A stretch of DNA of 64,000 nucleotides. It comes from Antedon mediterranea (taxonomy: Eukaryota > Echinodermata > Crinoidea > Comatulida > Antedonidae). The notes below the pieces were generated by a model. The model saw only the letters and a list, made by a program, of their open reading frames with translations. It did not search any database and was not told the DNA's origin. Every line of letters starts with the position of its first letter. Within the stretch, counting starts at the first letter, position 1. The position numbers and the translations under genes are program-made. Positions 1 through 14,600 of this stretch are shown here, one piece after another. The stretch lies in NCBI RefSeq assembly GCF_964355755.1, contig NC_092674.1:6517001-6581000 (forward strand), written 5' to 3'.

Positions 1-1269
1 ATGATGGACCAGCCAAAACAAACAAAAACACTTGATGATTTCAAGTCGGATATCAATGCCGTCAAACAAAACGTAAAGGAAATGAATTCCAGATATTTAT
101 CTTGTGCAAATAATCTCAATCCGAACTTCACATTTAATACAGACCTGAATGATGCTCTCACAAAAGGCCTTGGTGACATCACAAGTATTGATAGTAGGTT
201 CATCATTGACAAAGATAATAGATCCATTACAGTATCAAAGGGACAAACATTTGAAGTGAAAGCAGAAAGTCTGGATAAAAGTGATACATGTAAAGTAGCT
301 GCTACTCTGACAACTCCATCAGGTGAAAAAACTGCCACTGTAGAAGACATGGGAAATGGAGAGTATAGAATAAAGGTAAGATGTGATAAGGAAGGTGATT
401 GGAAGATGGAGATCACTGCTGGAGTAGCACACTTTAAAGGTTCACCAGTGATTATCAAAGTGGAACCACTAGGACTTGTACATACCATTGATAACATAAA
501 TTCACACAAGAATGACAAACACAGTGTATCAGATGTAGTGTTAGATTCAGATGGTTGCATATTAGTATCCAGCTTCTGTAACGAGTTGTTGAAATATACC
601 AAATCAGGTGAATTTGTTGCCAATATCAAACTAGCACAAACTACCATGGTTGGTAGAATGCATAACATGGGTAATGGTCACATTATGTACAGTGATGTAC
701 TAAGGAAGGTTGTTGTGATGCTTAATGATAAATTTGAAGAGTGCGCTCAATTTGGTGAAGGAATATTAGAATGGCCAAAGGGATTGACAGCAAACAATGA
801 AACACAAGTTTTGTATGTTGTAGATAGTAAAGCTAATTGTGTGTGTAAATTTGATATTGATGATGGTAGCCTGCTGAATAAGATAGTTGTAGAGGATGAA
901 AATGACTTTGATTGCCCAAATGATGTGACTTTAACCAAGAAAGGACATTTACTAGTTACTGAATGGAGTAGAAGTAGAATATGCATGATTAATGCAAATG
1001 GTACCTTTATTAAAACACTTGTAAGTGAAGGTGAAGAAGATGGGAAAGTTATCCACCCTCGTGCTGTTGTAACAGACATGAATGAAAACATAATAATATC
1101 CAGTGAAAATAAAGTACAATTATTTGACAAAAATTGTGTTTTTTCAAAACGAATTGAAAATATTGATGGATTAAAAACTCCAGTTGGAATCACTGTAATT
1201 TCCAACAGACCACAAACAATAGCAGTAGCTGATCAGAAAACTAACAATGTTAAAATATTCAATTACTAA
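1..1269 (+). CDS. TRIM-like NHL-repeat protein, C-terminal part
   Basis: An uninterrupted 422-codon frame begins at the first base of the window and ends at TAA 1267-1269. Residues 1-60 look like the end of a helical coiled coil. Residues about 62-155 fit a filamin/ABP280-type immunoglobulin repeat (SITVSKGQTFEVKAES, GNGEYRIKV, HFKGSPVIIKV). Residues about 160-422 fit NHL beta-propeller blades (DVVLDSDGCILVS, WPKGLTANN, VLYVVDSKANCVCKFD, DVTLTKKGHLLVTEW). This is the C-terminal architecture of the TRIM2/TRIM3/TRIM71 E3 ligase class. The RING and B-box modules would lie left of the window, so the ATG at base 1 is probably internal. The NHL propeller normally binds RNA or protein substrates. 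The gene lies opposite the 3' side of the TTC6-like gene and may be nested in it if that gene continues leftwards. Confidence 0.7.
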   Translation: MMDQPKQTKTLDDFKSDINAVKQNVKEMNSRYLSCANNLNPNFTFNTDLNDALTKGLGDITSIDSRFIIDKDNRSITVSKGQTFEVKAESLDKSDTCKVAATLTTPSGEKTATVEDMGNGEYRIKVRCDKEGDWKMEITAGVAHFKGSPVIIKVEPLGLVHTIDNINSHKNDKHSVSDVVLDSDGCILVSSFCNELLKYTKSGEFVANIKLAQTTMVGRMHNMGNGHIMYSDVLRKVVVMLNDKFEECAQFGEGILEWPKGLTANNETQVLYVVDSKANCVCKFDIDDGSLLNKIVVEDENDFDCPNDVTLTKKGHLLVTEWSRSRICMINANGTFIKTLVSEGEEDGKVIHPRAVVTDMNENIIISSENKVQLFDKNCVFSKRIENIDGLKTPVGITVISNRPQTIAVADQKTNNVKIFNY

Positions 1270-2404
1270 ACAGTCTACATGTATATCTATATTCTTTATA
1301 TGGATTATATTTGAAATCAAAGAACTATTATTATTACTAGCAGGTACTCGTCCAATGGAAGGATACCATGATAAATTAAGTGCATACATGTTATAGAAAT
1401 GGATGTGTATAGCCTATGGCACGTCATATGAGAGTCTACCTACAAATAGGCAGAGTATTTATATTATAATATCTTGTTTTATATAATAATATCCTGGATT
1501 TATAAAGCATTTTATGTTGTGAAACATCTGTAAGCGCTGACCATACAGTAGAAACCGAGGGGGAAAAACTAAACCCAAACCGAAGTATGGGGATACGCCC
1601 TGGTCGGTAACCAGGGTTTGGTCTAAATTGAACCCTGGTGAGCACCAGTTGTGGCTCGGTCATCCCAGACGCCTCCTACCCTATAGTAAAGAAACCGAAA
1701 CTCATAAAGTGAATAGGTTTACTGTATTCTCAAGTTAGGGAAGACAGAAAGGTTGTTTCCCTGTTCACACATCAATATTGTCCTTTGATGTATTATATTT
1801 TCATATGTATTTTTTAATAAACAATGGGCGCATGAGATTACTATACCTCCATCCGGTTCAGAATTTATGTTCAAATGTTTAATATATTCTTTTATATTAA
1901 AATAGGCCTTCTACTGCTTTTGTGTTTTTTTTTGGTTTGTTTTTGGAATTCAATCTTTCTTCTTATTGTAGAATTGTGAAAAACGAAATTTTAAAATGCT
2001 TCTCTTTTACAGCATACTCATCAGCTGTTGGTCAGAATCAAAATGATACGTAGTGTTTTTTGCTTAAAATTTGCACATTGGGTTTATTAATCATTACGAT
2101 AAGACATTGCCACAATGTAAAGTTTTAATAAATGATGTGAGCATAATAATACCATATATATGAACTTTTTTTTAAACATTTCCAAACTCACAAACCCAGT
2201 GTAATATGTTTGCACATTAGTATTTCGATATGAATATAAATTTTCAATAAAAGGTCATATAACAAAGTTAGAAACATTTTACTGTTGTTAGAGGGTTTCT
2301 GCTGCTTTTACACATTTCTCAAGAAACTACTCGACTCTACTTCAGATTCCCTTCTTCATATTGGACATAGATCTGTTTATTCTTACAATCATTCTTCCTC
2401 TTAC
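1270..2404. other. Non-coding stretch: probable 3' UTR of the NHL gene and left end of the TTC6-like gene
   Basis: No supported coding exon was found. The left part is probably the 3' UTR of the NHL-repeat gene. A weak minus-strand terminal exon for the TTC6-like gene could lie at 1892-1961: acceptor AATAAG, matching phase, then 22 Lys-rich codons and a stop. Its composition is too simple to accept. Confidence 0.4.
1816..1821 (+). terminator. Poly(A) signal candidate for the NHL-repeat gene
   Basis: AATAAA follows the stop codon of the NHL-repeat frame by about 550 bases, on the same strand, within AT-rich sequence. It is a plausible 3' end, but other AT-rich hexamers lie nearby. Confidence 0.35.
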
Positions 2405-2619
2405 CTGTATAAGTAAGCTCTGACACTCCTAGGCTGCAGTTGTAAGGCTTCATTACAATTTACAATTGCTTTACTGTAGCGTCCCTTCATGCCATAATAT
2501 GCTGCCCTGCTAAGGAATGCTTGGTACAGCTTAGGATTCAGAGCTAAGGCACGATTGAAGTCCAAGATTCCTTTTGACTGCTTCAGCTTTGTCCGAGTTA
2601 ATCCTCTTTGGAAGAAAGC
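2405..2619 (-). CDS. TTC6-like exon 38 (TPR), last exon found
   Basis: Acceptor ATTTACAG. Two TPRs: GILDFNRALALNPKLYQAFL and GRYSKAIVNCNEALQLQPRS, ending RAYLY plus a split codon at donor GTAAGA. Phase 2 out, so at least one more exon must exist further left or beyond the window. Confidence 0.8.
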
Positions 2620-5600
2620 CTGTAAATATCAATAATAGGATTACTATGAATATATAACAAATTCCAAAATGAGTAACTTTAATTTGTGTATCAAGAATGT
2701 GGCTAGGAATGTTACAGGGACTTCTATTCCCCCAAAAATGGGGTAAATAGGGGAAAAACTCAAGATCCGATTGCTTTAGGCCTAGACTATATGAAATTGG
2801 CCTGCTCAACAAATTGTCAGTTAGTTAGGCCTGTACTAGTAAATTTGTTGCTGTTTTTTAGTTTGAAAAGGGGACGTTGAAGGGGTTCGTTCAAATCATA
2901 CTGGCTACGGACCTGTATGTATTTTAAGCATCATATTTATCTTGCATTAAAATAAATACAAATCAACATACCTCTGGATACTCTGGGTCAATCTTAATAG
3001 CACTATTAAATGCTTCATAAGCTTTAAGGTGATTGGGTATTTCAGTTTGGCACTGACCAATCAGGAAGTAGACTTCAGCTGCTTCAGGTGGGTACACTTG
3101 CTTGTCAATCAACCACGGTTTTTGTGGATGACACATCTACAAGAAAGATACAGTAATTTGTAAATGGATAAAGAGCTACTGTACTGTTTTGCATATAAAT
3201 AATATCTATATTATAAGATAGAGAGTTAGCATGTTTGTTCTTTTGTACTATTTTTGCCATACTGATGAATTAAATATGACGGATTGGTCATAGAAGGTTT
3301 TAAAACTTGGAAAACTGGAGCAGATATCTTTCCTAGTTGGATATAAAAAATAAAATACAAAACTTGCAATAATATCTCTATACATTAGAACAACTCCTTT
3401 TAGACACTTTTCCTTGAAACAAACAACGGACATTAGAGAGGTTTCGCAATCTTACGAATACGATAACGAAAACGGATACGTCACGCACACGTATTCGTTT
3501 TCGTAAGCCATAAAAAAACCTGTTTCGCATGGCAACGAAATATTGAGGCGCGTCCAAAATATGACTGCGGTAAATTTGAGCGAAGCGCAGGTATGTGTTG
3601 CTTGGTGCTTGGCTGCCTAGGCCTAGCGTAACATCAAAGCGAGTGAGGACTTTAAAAACTGCTATTTATCAAAATTGACTTGGCATTTTAGTAAATTACT
3701 TTAGTAAATTACTTTCAATAAATCTATAATTATATTATAATCATCAATCATTCCTAATTCAAATGCAAAATGTGCAAAATAGATCAAAAACTATACTCAT
3801 TTTGTAGTTACAAATATGAAATGGGGATCAGCTCAAAAGTTTCACAAATGTATGATGTATCCGTTTTCGTTATCGTATTCGTAAGGTTGCGAAACCTCAC
3901 TAATATTATATATTTTTACCAATACAGCCAACCCCTATTCAAAGACACCCCAATGACGAGAACACAAAGGTGAACCCTTATTAGGTGATTTACTACACTA
4001 GTATTTACCATTAACTCCAATGCTTTTTCTAGGCTCTCTACAGCCTGTGAGAACTTTTTAGCCTTCATCTGTGTCTTGCCCAGTAGGATAAACAGAGGAG
4101 CAGCTGGCTTCAGTCTCGCTGCTGTAGACAGTGTCTCTATAGCCTTGTTGTAATTGTGAAGAAATGACTGAACGGCTGCTTGCTGTGTTGGGGACTGGCC
4201 TAGCCCATGACTCAGTTCAGCTGCATGTCTAAAAACAAATTAAGCCGGTATAAGAGGTTGTAGACTAGTTGTTAGACACATCCTCAAAGAAGTTGTGAGA
4301 ACTAAACTAGTTTTAAATAGTGCTTATTATTTATTTTTATATAATTTCAAAATATCTTTCTACTCAATTTATATGAATAAAATTAATAATTAAAAAAGCA
4401 GTAACTTACTGTACACAAAAACTGGCCAGTTCAAAGTTCTTCATCTCAAGTAGAATTTCACCCTTTGAAAACAGACCAAAATGAAGGTCAATAGTATATA
4501 TCAAGTAAAGTCAAGTCAAGTATCATTTATTATCATTTGTTTTAAGAAAAAACATAGAAATTCTGTTTGCTCTGTTGGCGGAGCACAATATCCAACGGAC
4601 ACAACACAAACTCAAAACAAAAACATTACAAAAAAATGTCTACATGTTTAAGGCTCTAATAGCTCCTCACACACAAAGTGAGGGTCTAAGGTTATTAGAA
4701 AACCCAACTACAGCGCTCAATTATGAGATGCATAATGTAGGCAACCTCAACTCATATACGCCATCTCTGCACAATGCAGTACTACAGTAAAATATTATCA
4801 AAATTATCAATTATTATTAGATACTATGTATGTTATTTTTCTTCTCTTACCCTGTACATATAGTAGTGGTGCTGGTCTGGTCGGAGATGAATTGCTTTGG
4901 TGTAGTCCAGTAGAGCATGTTTTAACTAAAACCAAAAAAATAAAATAAGTTGTTTTGAAAATTAAATAATTATCCTTGTTTATTTAACATATGCCCAAAA
5001 TATTTATAGTATGATTGTATTGTATGGTTAGTGAAAAAAAATGAAAAAGTTGAAGAATAGTCTGAAATATAAACATTAATTTCTAACCATTTCTAAATAT
5101 TGATTCACTAAACCATAACATTACCAGTAAAAATTTGCTTTTGCCTAAAAAAATATCAAAATATTTACATACCTCATGAATGCGCTGGTATGCCACAGCT
5201 CTACATACAAGGGCCCTGACATAGGTCGGGTCAACCTTAATAGCATTGGTAAACTTCTGTAAAGCCCTTTGAAAGAACAAATACATTAAAGAGGGTGTCC
5301 CCTGAATAGGGGCTGCAGTGTTAAAACATATCGTTCCTCTCATTAATTTCTAAAGAAAGTCAAAAGGAGAAGTTTTACTGAATGTATATATATAACAGTA
5401 GAATCCTTTATTTGGGAAAATCCTAAAATTCCTACCCCTATAAGGAGACACTTTCTTATAAAACCTCTGACCAACCCCTTTTCAGGGGACACCTCATTAT
5501 AAGAACACTTGTGTCCCAAAGGTGTCCCCTTAATAGGGTTCTACTGATATTATCATACACAAATTATTCAAATAGAGATGCAAGCCAAGATGCTGAGTTA

Positions 5601-8600
5601 TACACTCAATAAACTAAAATAATATGTGTATTTTGGGAGTATGTCTGTGTATGTAGGTACAGTAATGGGAAAGTTAACAATATACAGCACTTAATTCTAA
5701 GTTTGAAAACTGTAATCTCAATCTCTTACTTGTAATAGTTATTTAACTTATTCATGTAGATGAGACCCAAGTTGACGTGAGCAGCGGCCATGTTGCGATC
5801 CAACTTCAGTACACTCTCAAAGTCAGTCATCGCATCTTCACATCTGAAATAAGATTGGAATTTCTTATGCTTTATATTTCAATAAATTATTTCAATAAAA
5901 AAAAACTTCTGCTATAAGGTCATCCCAACAATCTTGACCAAAAAACAACTATTTTTATTATTATTATTTTTTTATGACAGTTTGGAGACAAGTTGTCTGG
6001 AGAAGCCAAGTAGCCACATAGCTGTTAAGGCTAGTAACTGATAAAGCAGTCTCTCCCTTAAATAATCACAGACAAACATATACAAGATGTTCTACACAAA
6101 TATATTTTTAGTAGTTGAGTTGTTTTGTCTCAAAATGTTGCCATTTGACAGGATTTGGACTTAGGACCCTGGGATTGGTAGCCGAGCATCTAAACCATCA
6201 AGCTACAACTCCATTCTCTATCACCGTCAATATTACCACTACACACATCTGGAGGATAACTCCACTTACCTGTTAAGTTCCATGTACAGGATTCCTCTAT
6301 GCATGTAGGCCATGATGTTGTCAGCAGAATCATCCAGAAGAAGAGATACGCTCAGATCATTCAATGCTTTCATTGGAAGACATCTAAAACAAAAATGAAT
6401 ATTTGTTACAACAGAGACCTCTCTTTCTTTCTTTTTCCTTTCACATAAAGTTTGATAGTGTAGACATAACTTTATTAGCACTATGGAGTTTCTGTCTACA
6501 CTCTCAAACTTTATGTGACAAAAAAAAGGTGATGTGCCCATATATGGACATGATGATGTCATATCACTACCATATTCGGACACACTTTTTTTGTCAAACT
6601 AATTTGATAGTGTAGACAGAGCTTTAGTTTCATTTGAAGTTAAATGAGAGTAGTAGAAACAGTGGTGAGTTACAACTAAGTCAGGATTAAACCCTGTACC
6701 TTGAAATTCGAAGGCAAACATGTTAACTACCAAGCTACAGCTTCACTACAATACAATCACTTGCCTTCTAAGAATACACCCTCTATAGAAGAATGGAGCA
6801 CTGCACTGGGGATCTAGATGGATCGCTGCGGACAGGTCTTCTACAGCGTTGCTGAACCTGCCTTGCTTAGCGTAGGCCCGCCCTCTATACAACCTTGCTA
6901 GAGCACTATTAGGCTCCTGTGCTAACATGTCGGTAAAATCTTTAATAGCTGCCATCCAATTTCTATAAACAAAAAATGTCACAGTACAATAATATAAGAT
7001 AAGATTACAAAAATCAGTAGTACAACAGATTAAACATAAATGATAATACAATATAAATATGGTTTTAAAATTTCAGCAACATAACAAAATAAAATACTAC
7101 ATTTTGTTATAATAATTATATCCAAATTTGGTGCGGCAACATTTTTAAAAATTATACATTTTTGGTATCTTTAATTTTTTTTAAAGCCAACAAACTTCAC
7201 CAACATTTCATAACACGAACTCTTGTATAAAGCTCTGTCTACGCAAAATGTGATGTGGCCTTACATAGACATGATGATGTCATATCACTACCATATTTGG
7301 GCATATCAAACTTTTTTAGACAGAGCTTAAACTAAACTAGCCTTACTTGTTGACATTAAACTGGTATTCTCCACGTTTTAAGACCGCATCCGTCTTTGAA
7401 GGCATCAATCGACTGACTTCCCGATAGTCTTCTAGTGCTAACAACATATCACCTCTCTGAAGGGGATGGAATAGATGATAAATAACATTCTACTTCATAG
7501 ATGTATCAACTGTACAACTAGAGTTTCAACTCTAATATAATAACAGTTAAAAAGGAAAGAGATATCATCCAACCAAAATAACTGTACTCTATTTCTATGT
7601 TCTGACTTTTGGTTTGATAAGGTTTTCAATTTCATAATGTTTTAAATAACTTTATATTAATTAATATTAATATGGCAGCCATTTTGAAGAGTTCTTACTT
7701 GTTGTTGCTAAGACTCACTAAATATAATACTTCTACAGACATAAATTGTCATGGTAGTTTTGGAATTTAAATTTAATTTAATAATTGTGTGTTGAGCTAG
7801 GCCCTACAAACCTGTTCATACATCTGAGCCCTCTTGTAGTAGGCTTCATGGTCATCAGGGTCCAGCTTAATAGTCTGACTAAAGTTCATAATGGCCATCG
7901 TCAATTCACCCATCTCGCAAAATATCTCAGCTCTGAAAAAAAAAGTAATTGTTTCAGTGACGTAATGCACAGGGGGCAGAGGCTCCTGGTTCAGCACTCC
8001 AACGCTGGGTAGTTGCACTGAACTGATCATGCTCATAGCTGTTAGCCACTGGATTGTTTCCATTAATCTCTATGATCATTTTTATGCATGTTGTGTTGAG
8101 AAGCGGTACAGATAAAAGTTATTTAAACTCGGTCTCGACCATTAAAAGACTTTAAAATGTGCTATACCTTGATTTGTATGCTCCAATGTGGTCTTTGTTC
8201 ATCTTTAAGATGATGTTTAGATCTTCCAGAGCTTTGGTTGGCTTCTTTCTCAGTAGGTAAAGAAGGTGACGATGCCAGTAAGCGTCCATTAGCTGTGGTT
8301 CAAGCTCAATAGCTTGGTTCAAATCCTGCCATGATAGTTTTAGGTCACCAAGCTGAAAATGCAAAAAATGATAATATAGGCAACTTTCTTAAGCTCTGTC
8401 TACACTATCAAAGTAGTTGGACAAAAACATGTAATGTGCCCTATATGACACTATATCACTACAATATTTGGGCATATCACTACCATATTTGGGCATATCA
8501 CACTTTTTTTGTCAAACTAGTTTGATAGTGTAGACAGAGCTTAGCAAAACACCAACATAACTGGAATTCAGAGGTTTTTGGAAGTTCTGCGACTTCTTCA

Positions 8601-11600
8601 TGAATGAGATAATTATCTACCTTTCTGTAAATGGCTCCTCTTCTACAGAGATCAAATGGTGATGGATTGTCTGCCATATCAATGATCTCACAGAGTCTCT
8701 GAGCTTCCTCCATCAAGTCTTCTATAGCAACAGCATCTATATCTGGTAAGGGATTGATGGTATCAACAACATAACTAGAAGCACCACTGGCTATAGATGT
8801 TTTTCTAACAAAATAAAAACAAAATAAATAAATGAAAGCACTGAAGTAATCATTGAAGTGATTTTCTTGAATTTCAATATGCATGTTCTGTAGTATAAGT
8901 ATATACTTATTTACACCAAAATATTCAGAATTATAACTTGAAATGTGTAGGTGCTATCGTGCTAACAAACAAAATAAACTATACTCTGCAAAATTATATT
9001 TTGCATGTAAAATATCTACATGAATTGATGTAGATTTTTCTAACATACTTTCACATAAGTTTCACAAATTTAAAAAATAAATTCATTTGGACTCAAAAAC
9101 TTACTTATTGATATCTGGTTCTTTGGTATCAACACTGGAGAAGGTTGATTCTTCATCACTGTCAACTTCTGTTGGTGGAAACACCTCATCGAACCAGTCA
9201 TTCCAAATGTCTCTAGCCCATTCTCGTACATCAACATCAGGGCTATAAAGAAAAACAAAATGATAATATATATTTACTTCTGTGTTGAACTGTATTCTTT
9301 ACTTGGAAGGCTTAAAAAAAAACAAATTAAGAGGACACCTTTTATGCTCATTGTTGTTTGTTTCATGGCAAAGTGTCTCTTTATTAACAAAAACAAAATG
9401 ATAATACATTTTTAGAGGACACCTTCCGGAGTCAATAAAATGTTATATCTTACCCAGCTTTGTTGTTCACCATATACTCATCGAAATTCAAGCCGCTGGG
9501 AAGACTATTTCTTCTCTGGGATTTAACAGACCTAGAAATAGAAATGGGTTTAATAAATATATTTGAAATAAAAGTAAAAAATGTATCAATTTGGTATAAA
9601 AATATAAAAAAAACAAACATCTTTCCACATATTATTAAGTCCAAATTAATTTAGAGATCAGTGGCCGTATTTACCAATCACACTTAAGTGAGATATTTCC
9701 CTTGAATATAAAGATTTCACTTAAGTCAATAAATAAGTATTTCCCTTAAATTGTATTCAATAGGAGATTTTTTTAATTTTAAGGGTAAGTGTTTCCCTTA
9801 GCCTAAATGTGAATGATGAATACGGCCACTGGCTTACGGCAGTGTTGGTACAGTACTTACGGAGGAACTCTGAACTCGTACTCTAGCGGAAACTTGAACA
9901 TTGGAATGCTTTCTGACCTATATAATAGAATCATATTAATATTATATAAAACTGTCGTATAAACAGATTTATTTCTTTGTTTTGCTATAATTATGAAGAA
10001 TGTAGAGTGCATACAAAGAAACCTACCGATGTAATTGTGTTGGATACTGATTTAAAAACCTTTGAATATCTTCAAGTCGTTTCTGTGAAAAAAAATCAAA
10101 TTGAAATTGATAAAGTATACTGTACTTTAAAAATCGGTGCATTTAGCTACTATAGTAACTGTACATTGTAATGATGTTCATCAGAAAGGGAGTGCAAGAT
10201 CATCAAAGCGTAAAAAATGACCTTGATGGAAGAGAAGTACAGTATGTGAATCAGTGTACTTACAGGATCAACTATTTTCTTGGCCTTCTTTCTGTAAAAC
10301 AAAATGGTTTTAAACTCTATCATTATAAATAGTTTAGGAATAATTGTTATCACTTAATACTAGTGAGTTCAACAGTAATTTCTAATCTTTGGGACCATCA
10401 GACAAATCGTTAAATTCAAGCAAGCTATGATAAAAATATTATATGATTTTTATCTAACCTTTTTGGATAAAGAATGTACTTCAAACCTGCTGCTCTTGCT
10501 TGTTGTGCAGGAGTTTCCTCTGAAACTAAAACACGAATTATTTTCGTCTGCTACATTTATAGTCAGCATACAATATGTATTTATCAATTAGTTTGGAAGT
10601 TTGAAAGTGTGCATGGCTAGGAAATGTTTAATAGCCTCATTAATACAGATGTCATATTTCATGAATATCAAAATACAGGTAGGTATGGAAAAGAAGACTA
10701 ATGACAGGACTGTGTTAACCAATAAGATATTGTTTTGATACCTTTAATTGAGGTCTGTAACACATCTTCTGAAACAGATTCTATTCTACTGCTATCAAGC
10801 ATCTGAAATTTAAAAACAAAAATTTGTCTACAGCAATGATATGAGTTGTATATATACAGTATGTTTATTAGAAAAAATTGGAAATTTTATTCTGTGCCAA
10901 AATGTTTAAATGGACAAACTAACTCTCTACCCTTTTTAAACCTACCATTACAATACTTCTTCAATCTCTAATCTTCCCCCAAGTACAGTAGAACACACAG
11001 CACAGCTTTATATGAGGACAGGAATCTTGTGAAACTAACAAGAGGTTAATGTTTTAACACATACAGTATCTATTCAGGGGACACACCTATATGAGGACAG
11101 GAATCTTGTGAAACTAACAAGAGGTTTATGTTTTAACACATACAGTCTCTATTCAGGGGACACACCTATATGAGGACAGGAATCTTGTGAAACTAACAAG
11201 AGGTTAATGTTTTAACACATACAGTCTCTATTCAGGGGACACACCTATATGAGGACAGGAATCTTGTGAAACTAACAAGAGGTTTATGTTTTAACACATA
11301 CAGTATCTATTCAGGGGACACACCTATTCAGGGGACACCCTTATATGAGGACAGTTTCTCCTTGTGAAACCAACAAGAAATTTATGTTTTAACACATACA
11401 GTCTCTATTCAGGGGACACACCTATATGAGGACAGGAATCTTGTCAAACTAACAAGAGGTTAATGTTTTAACACATACAGTCTCTATTCAGGGGACACAC
11501 CTATATGAGGACAGGAATCTTGTCAAACTAACAAGAGGTTAATGTTTTACCACATACAGTCTCTATTCAGGGGACACACCTATATGAGGACAGGAATCTT

Positions 11601-14600
11601 GTCAAACTAACAAGAAATTTATGTTTTAACACATACAGTCTCTATTCAGGGGACACACCTATTCAGGGGACACCCTTATATGAGGACAGTTTCTCCTTGT
11701 GAAACCAACAAGAAATTTATGTTTTAACACATACAGTCTCTATTCAGGGGACACACCTATTCAGGGGACACCCTTATATGAGGGCAGTTTCTCCTTGTGA
11801 AACAAGAGGTTAATGTTTTAACACATACAGTCTCTATTCAGGGGACACACCTATTCAGGGGACACCCTTATATGAGGACAGTTTCTCCTTGTGAAACAAA
11901 CAAGAAATTTATGTTTTAACACATACAGTCTCTATTCAGGGGACACACCTATATGAGGACAGGAATCTTGTGAAACTAACAAGAGGTTAATGTTTTAACA
12001 CATACAGTCTCTATTCAGGGGACACACCTATTCAGGGGACACCCTTATATGAGGACAGTTTCTCTTCATGAAACAAACAAGAGGTTAATGTTTTAACACA
12101 TACAGTCTCTATTCAGGGGACACACCTATTCAGGGGACACCCTTATATGAGGGCAGTTTCTCTTCATGAAACAAACAAGAGGTTAATGTTTTAACACATA
12201 CAGTCTCTATTCAGGGGACACACCTATTCAGGGGACACCCTTATATGAGGGCAGTTTCTCTTCATGAAACAAACAAGAGGTTAATGTTTTAACACATACA
12301 GTCTCTATTCAGGGGACACACCTATTCAGGGGACACCCTTATATGAGGGCAGTTTCTCCTTGTGAAACAAGAGGTTAATGTTTTAACACATACAGTCTCT
12401 ATTCAGGGGACACACCTATTCAGGGGACACCCTTATATGAGGACAGTTTCTCCTTGTGAAACAAACAAGAAATTTATGTTTTAACACATACAGTCTCTAT
12501 TCAGGGGACACACCTATATGAGGACAGGAATCTTGTGAAACTAACAAGAGGTTAATGTTTTAACACATACAGTCTCTATTCAGGGGACACACCTATTCAG
12601 GGGACACCCTTATATGAGGACAGTTTCTCTTCATGAAACAAACAAGAGGTTAATAATTTAACACATACAGTCTCTATTCAGGGGACACACCTATTCAGGG
12701 GACACCCTTATATGAGGGCAGTTTCTCTTCATGAAACAAACAAGAGGTTAATGTTTTAACACATACAGTCTCTATTCAGGGGACACACCTATTCAGGGGA
12801 CACCCTTATATGAGGGCAGTTTCTCTTCATGAAACAAACAAGAGGTTAATGTTTTAACACATACAGTCTCTATTCAGGGGACACACCTATTCAGGGGACA
12901 CCCTTATATGAGGCCAGTTTCTCCTTGTGAAACAAACAAGAAATTTATGTTTTAACACATACAGCACAGCCTCTATTCAGGGGACACACCTATATAGGAC
13001 ATACCTATTCTGGAGATCACCTATATGAAGACATTTTCTTGTGAAACAACAAGAGGTTTATGTTTTAACACATCAGCTTCTATTCAGGGGACACCCATCC
13101 AAAAGAAACTCAACTGTGTTCAGTAACTTACAGATTCTCGCTCAATATCATCAATAGATATATTATCATGCTCAAAGCCTGCCTTCTTAGTCTCGTCTAT
13201 CTGCTGTTTTTGGTATTCCATTTCTTTCATACATGTCTCAAAATCGGTTGGAACAGCGATACTCATCTCATCTGTTAAATCTGGAGCTGAATTTGATCTT
13301 CTGTCATTGATAAAAAAAAAAATTTTTAAATAAATTTCAAAAAATCTATTAAAGATGTATTATCAACCAAAAACATGAAAAAATGAAGAATAATATAATC
13401 AGATTCTGAATAGGCCATTTTGTAGTTTTATGTTAATCCCTTCTTATGAAAAAAACAAACAAGTTTTCACTTAAAAAATGACAAACAAATAGTGAAATTC
13501 AACCAGTTATTACAGTTTTTCAGGTAAATAATTCAATCCAATTTTTGGTGAAAGTGAATAACTATTTATGGAACAATACATCTTTAAAGGGACATAATCT
13601 TTGGGGAGTAGGAGTATACAAAAGGTATGCAATGAATAATGAAAGCCCTGTGGCCATTTTAGTTGGTTACAATATTTGAAAAGAACAGTTTTGTAATATT
13701 TAAAGAGTAATCTACCACTGAACACTATGTGTGTATAAATAACATTTGAAAATATACTAGTATTGAATATTTTCCATGTTTAGAAAGTGTAACACTGTAT
13801 TGCACTTTTATATTGAACAAGGCTGGATCATTTGATTGGTCACTACTTCCTAGATCCTAGATACAGTAGTCGCATAAATTGTAGGTTAGGTTGCACTCTA
13901 AAACTGTACTAAAAAGTGCATTCCAATTACAAATATAACATGTATTTGGGCCAATAGATAGCTTGTTTGCATGTGGATTAATATAAAAAAATATGCGCAA
14001 GATAAATATTCCCTATTTCCATCCCCTAAATATTTAGTACTTGGTTTTGCATTTTGTGTTTATATATTAGACTCAATGGTACTTACAGCCTACTTAGTTT
14101 ACAACTAGCTGCACTTTTGAACAATTTGTATAAACAAGGCTGCAACCTTTTGAAAAATTAATATTTTAAAGTAACCATCAACCAGTGGTCCATATGGTGC
14201 AACAGCGGTGATAGCTCAAGGTAAGGCATATGTTTTCTCTTCCAAAAATTGTTAAATTACTTGCTTAACAAACATTTTAGTTTAAAACAAGGTTTTTTAA
14301 AAGCATTTTTCAGACAGTATACAATTTTGGGAACTTAAGATTTGTTGCATTATAAATAGTTTATTAGTATTATGTGGACAGAGGAAAGGACATCAACATG
14401 TGATTCTTAAGCTTTGTTCCCACAAGGATGAAACATAAGGATGTTAGCACAAAATGAGTAATTTGACCTACTGTATCTTACGTCCTTGCATTCATAGTGT
14501 GGGAACCAAGCTTTAGGAGAAGCATGTACACTAGTGTACTACATCCACAGAGCATGAGTAGTAACAATTGTTGGAAGGTTGCTATACAAATACACTTTAT

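Noticed and set aside
747-1205. 152-codon minus-strand frame
   Set aside because: Antisense shadow of the NHL-repeat coding sequence; no recognised features.
1892-1961. Possible last exon of the TTC6-like gene (Lys-rich, then stop)
   Set aside because: Phase fits, but the acceptor is weak, the 22 codons are low-complexity and no poly(A) signal follows; chance cannot be excluded.
3520-3540. RFX X-box-like sequence (CGCATGGCAAC) for a ciliary gene
   Set aside because: It lies inside a MITE in a late intron, far from the TTC6-like start, and only half of the motif matches.
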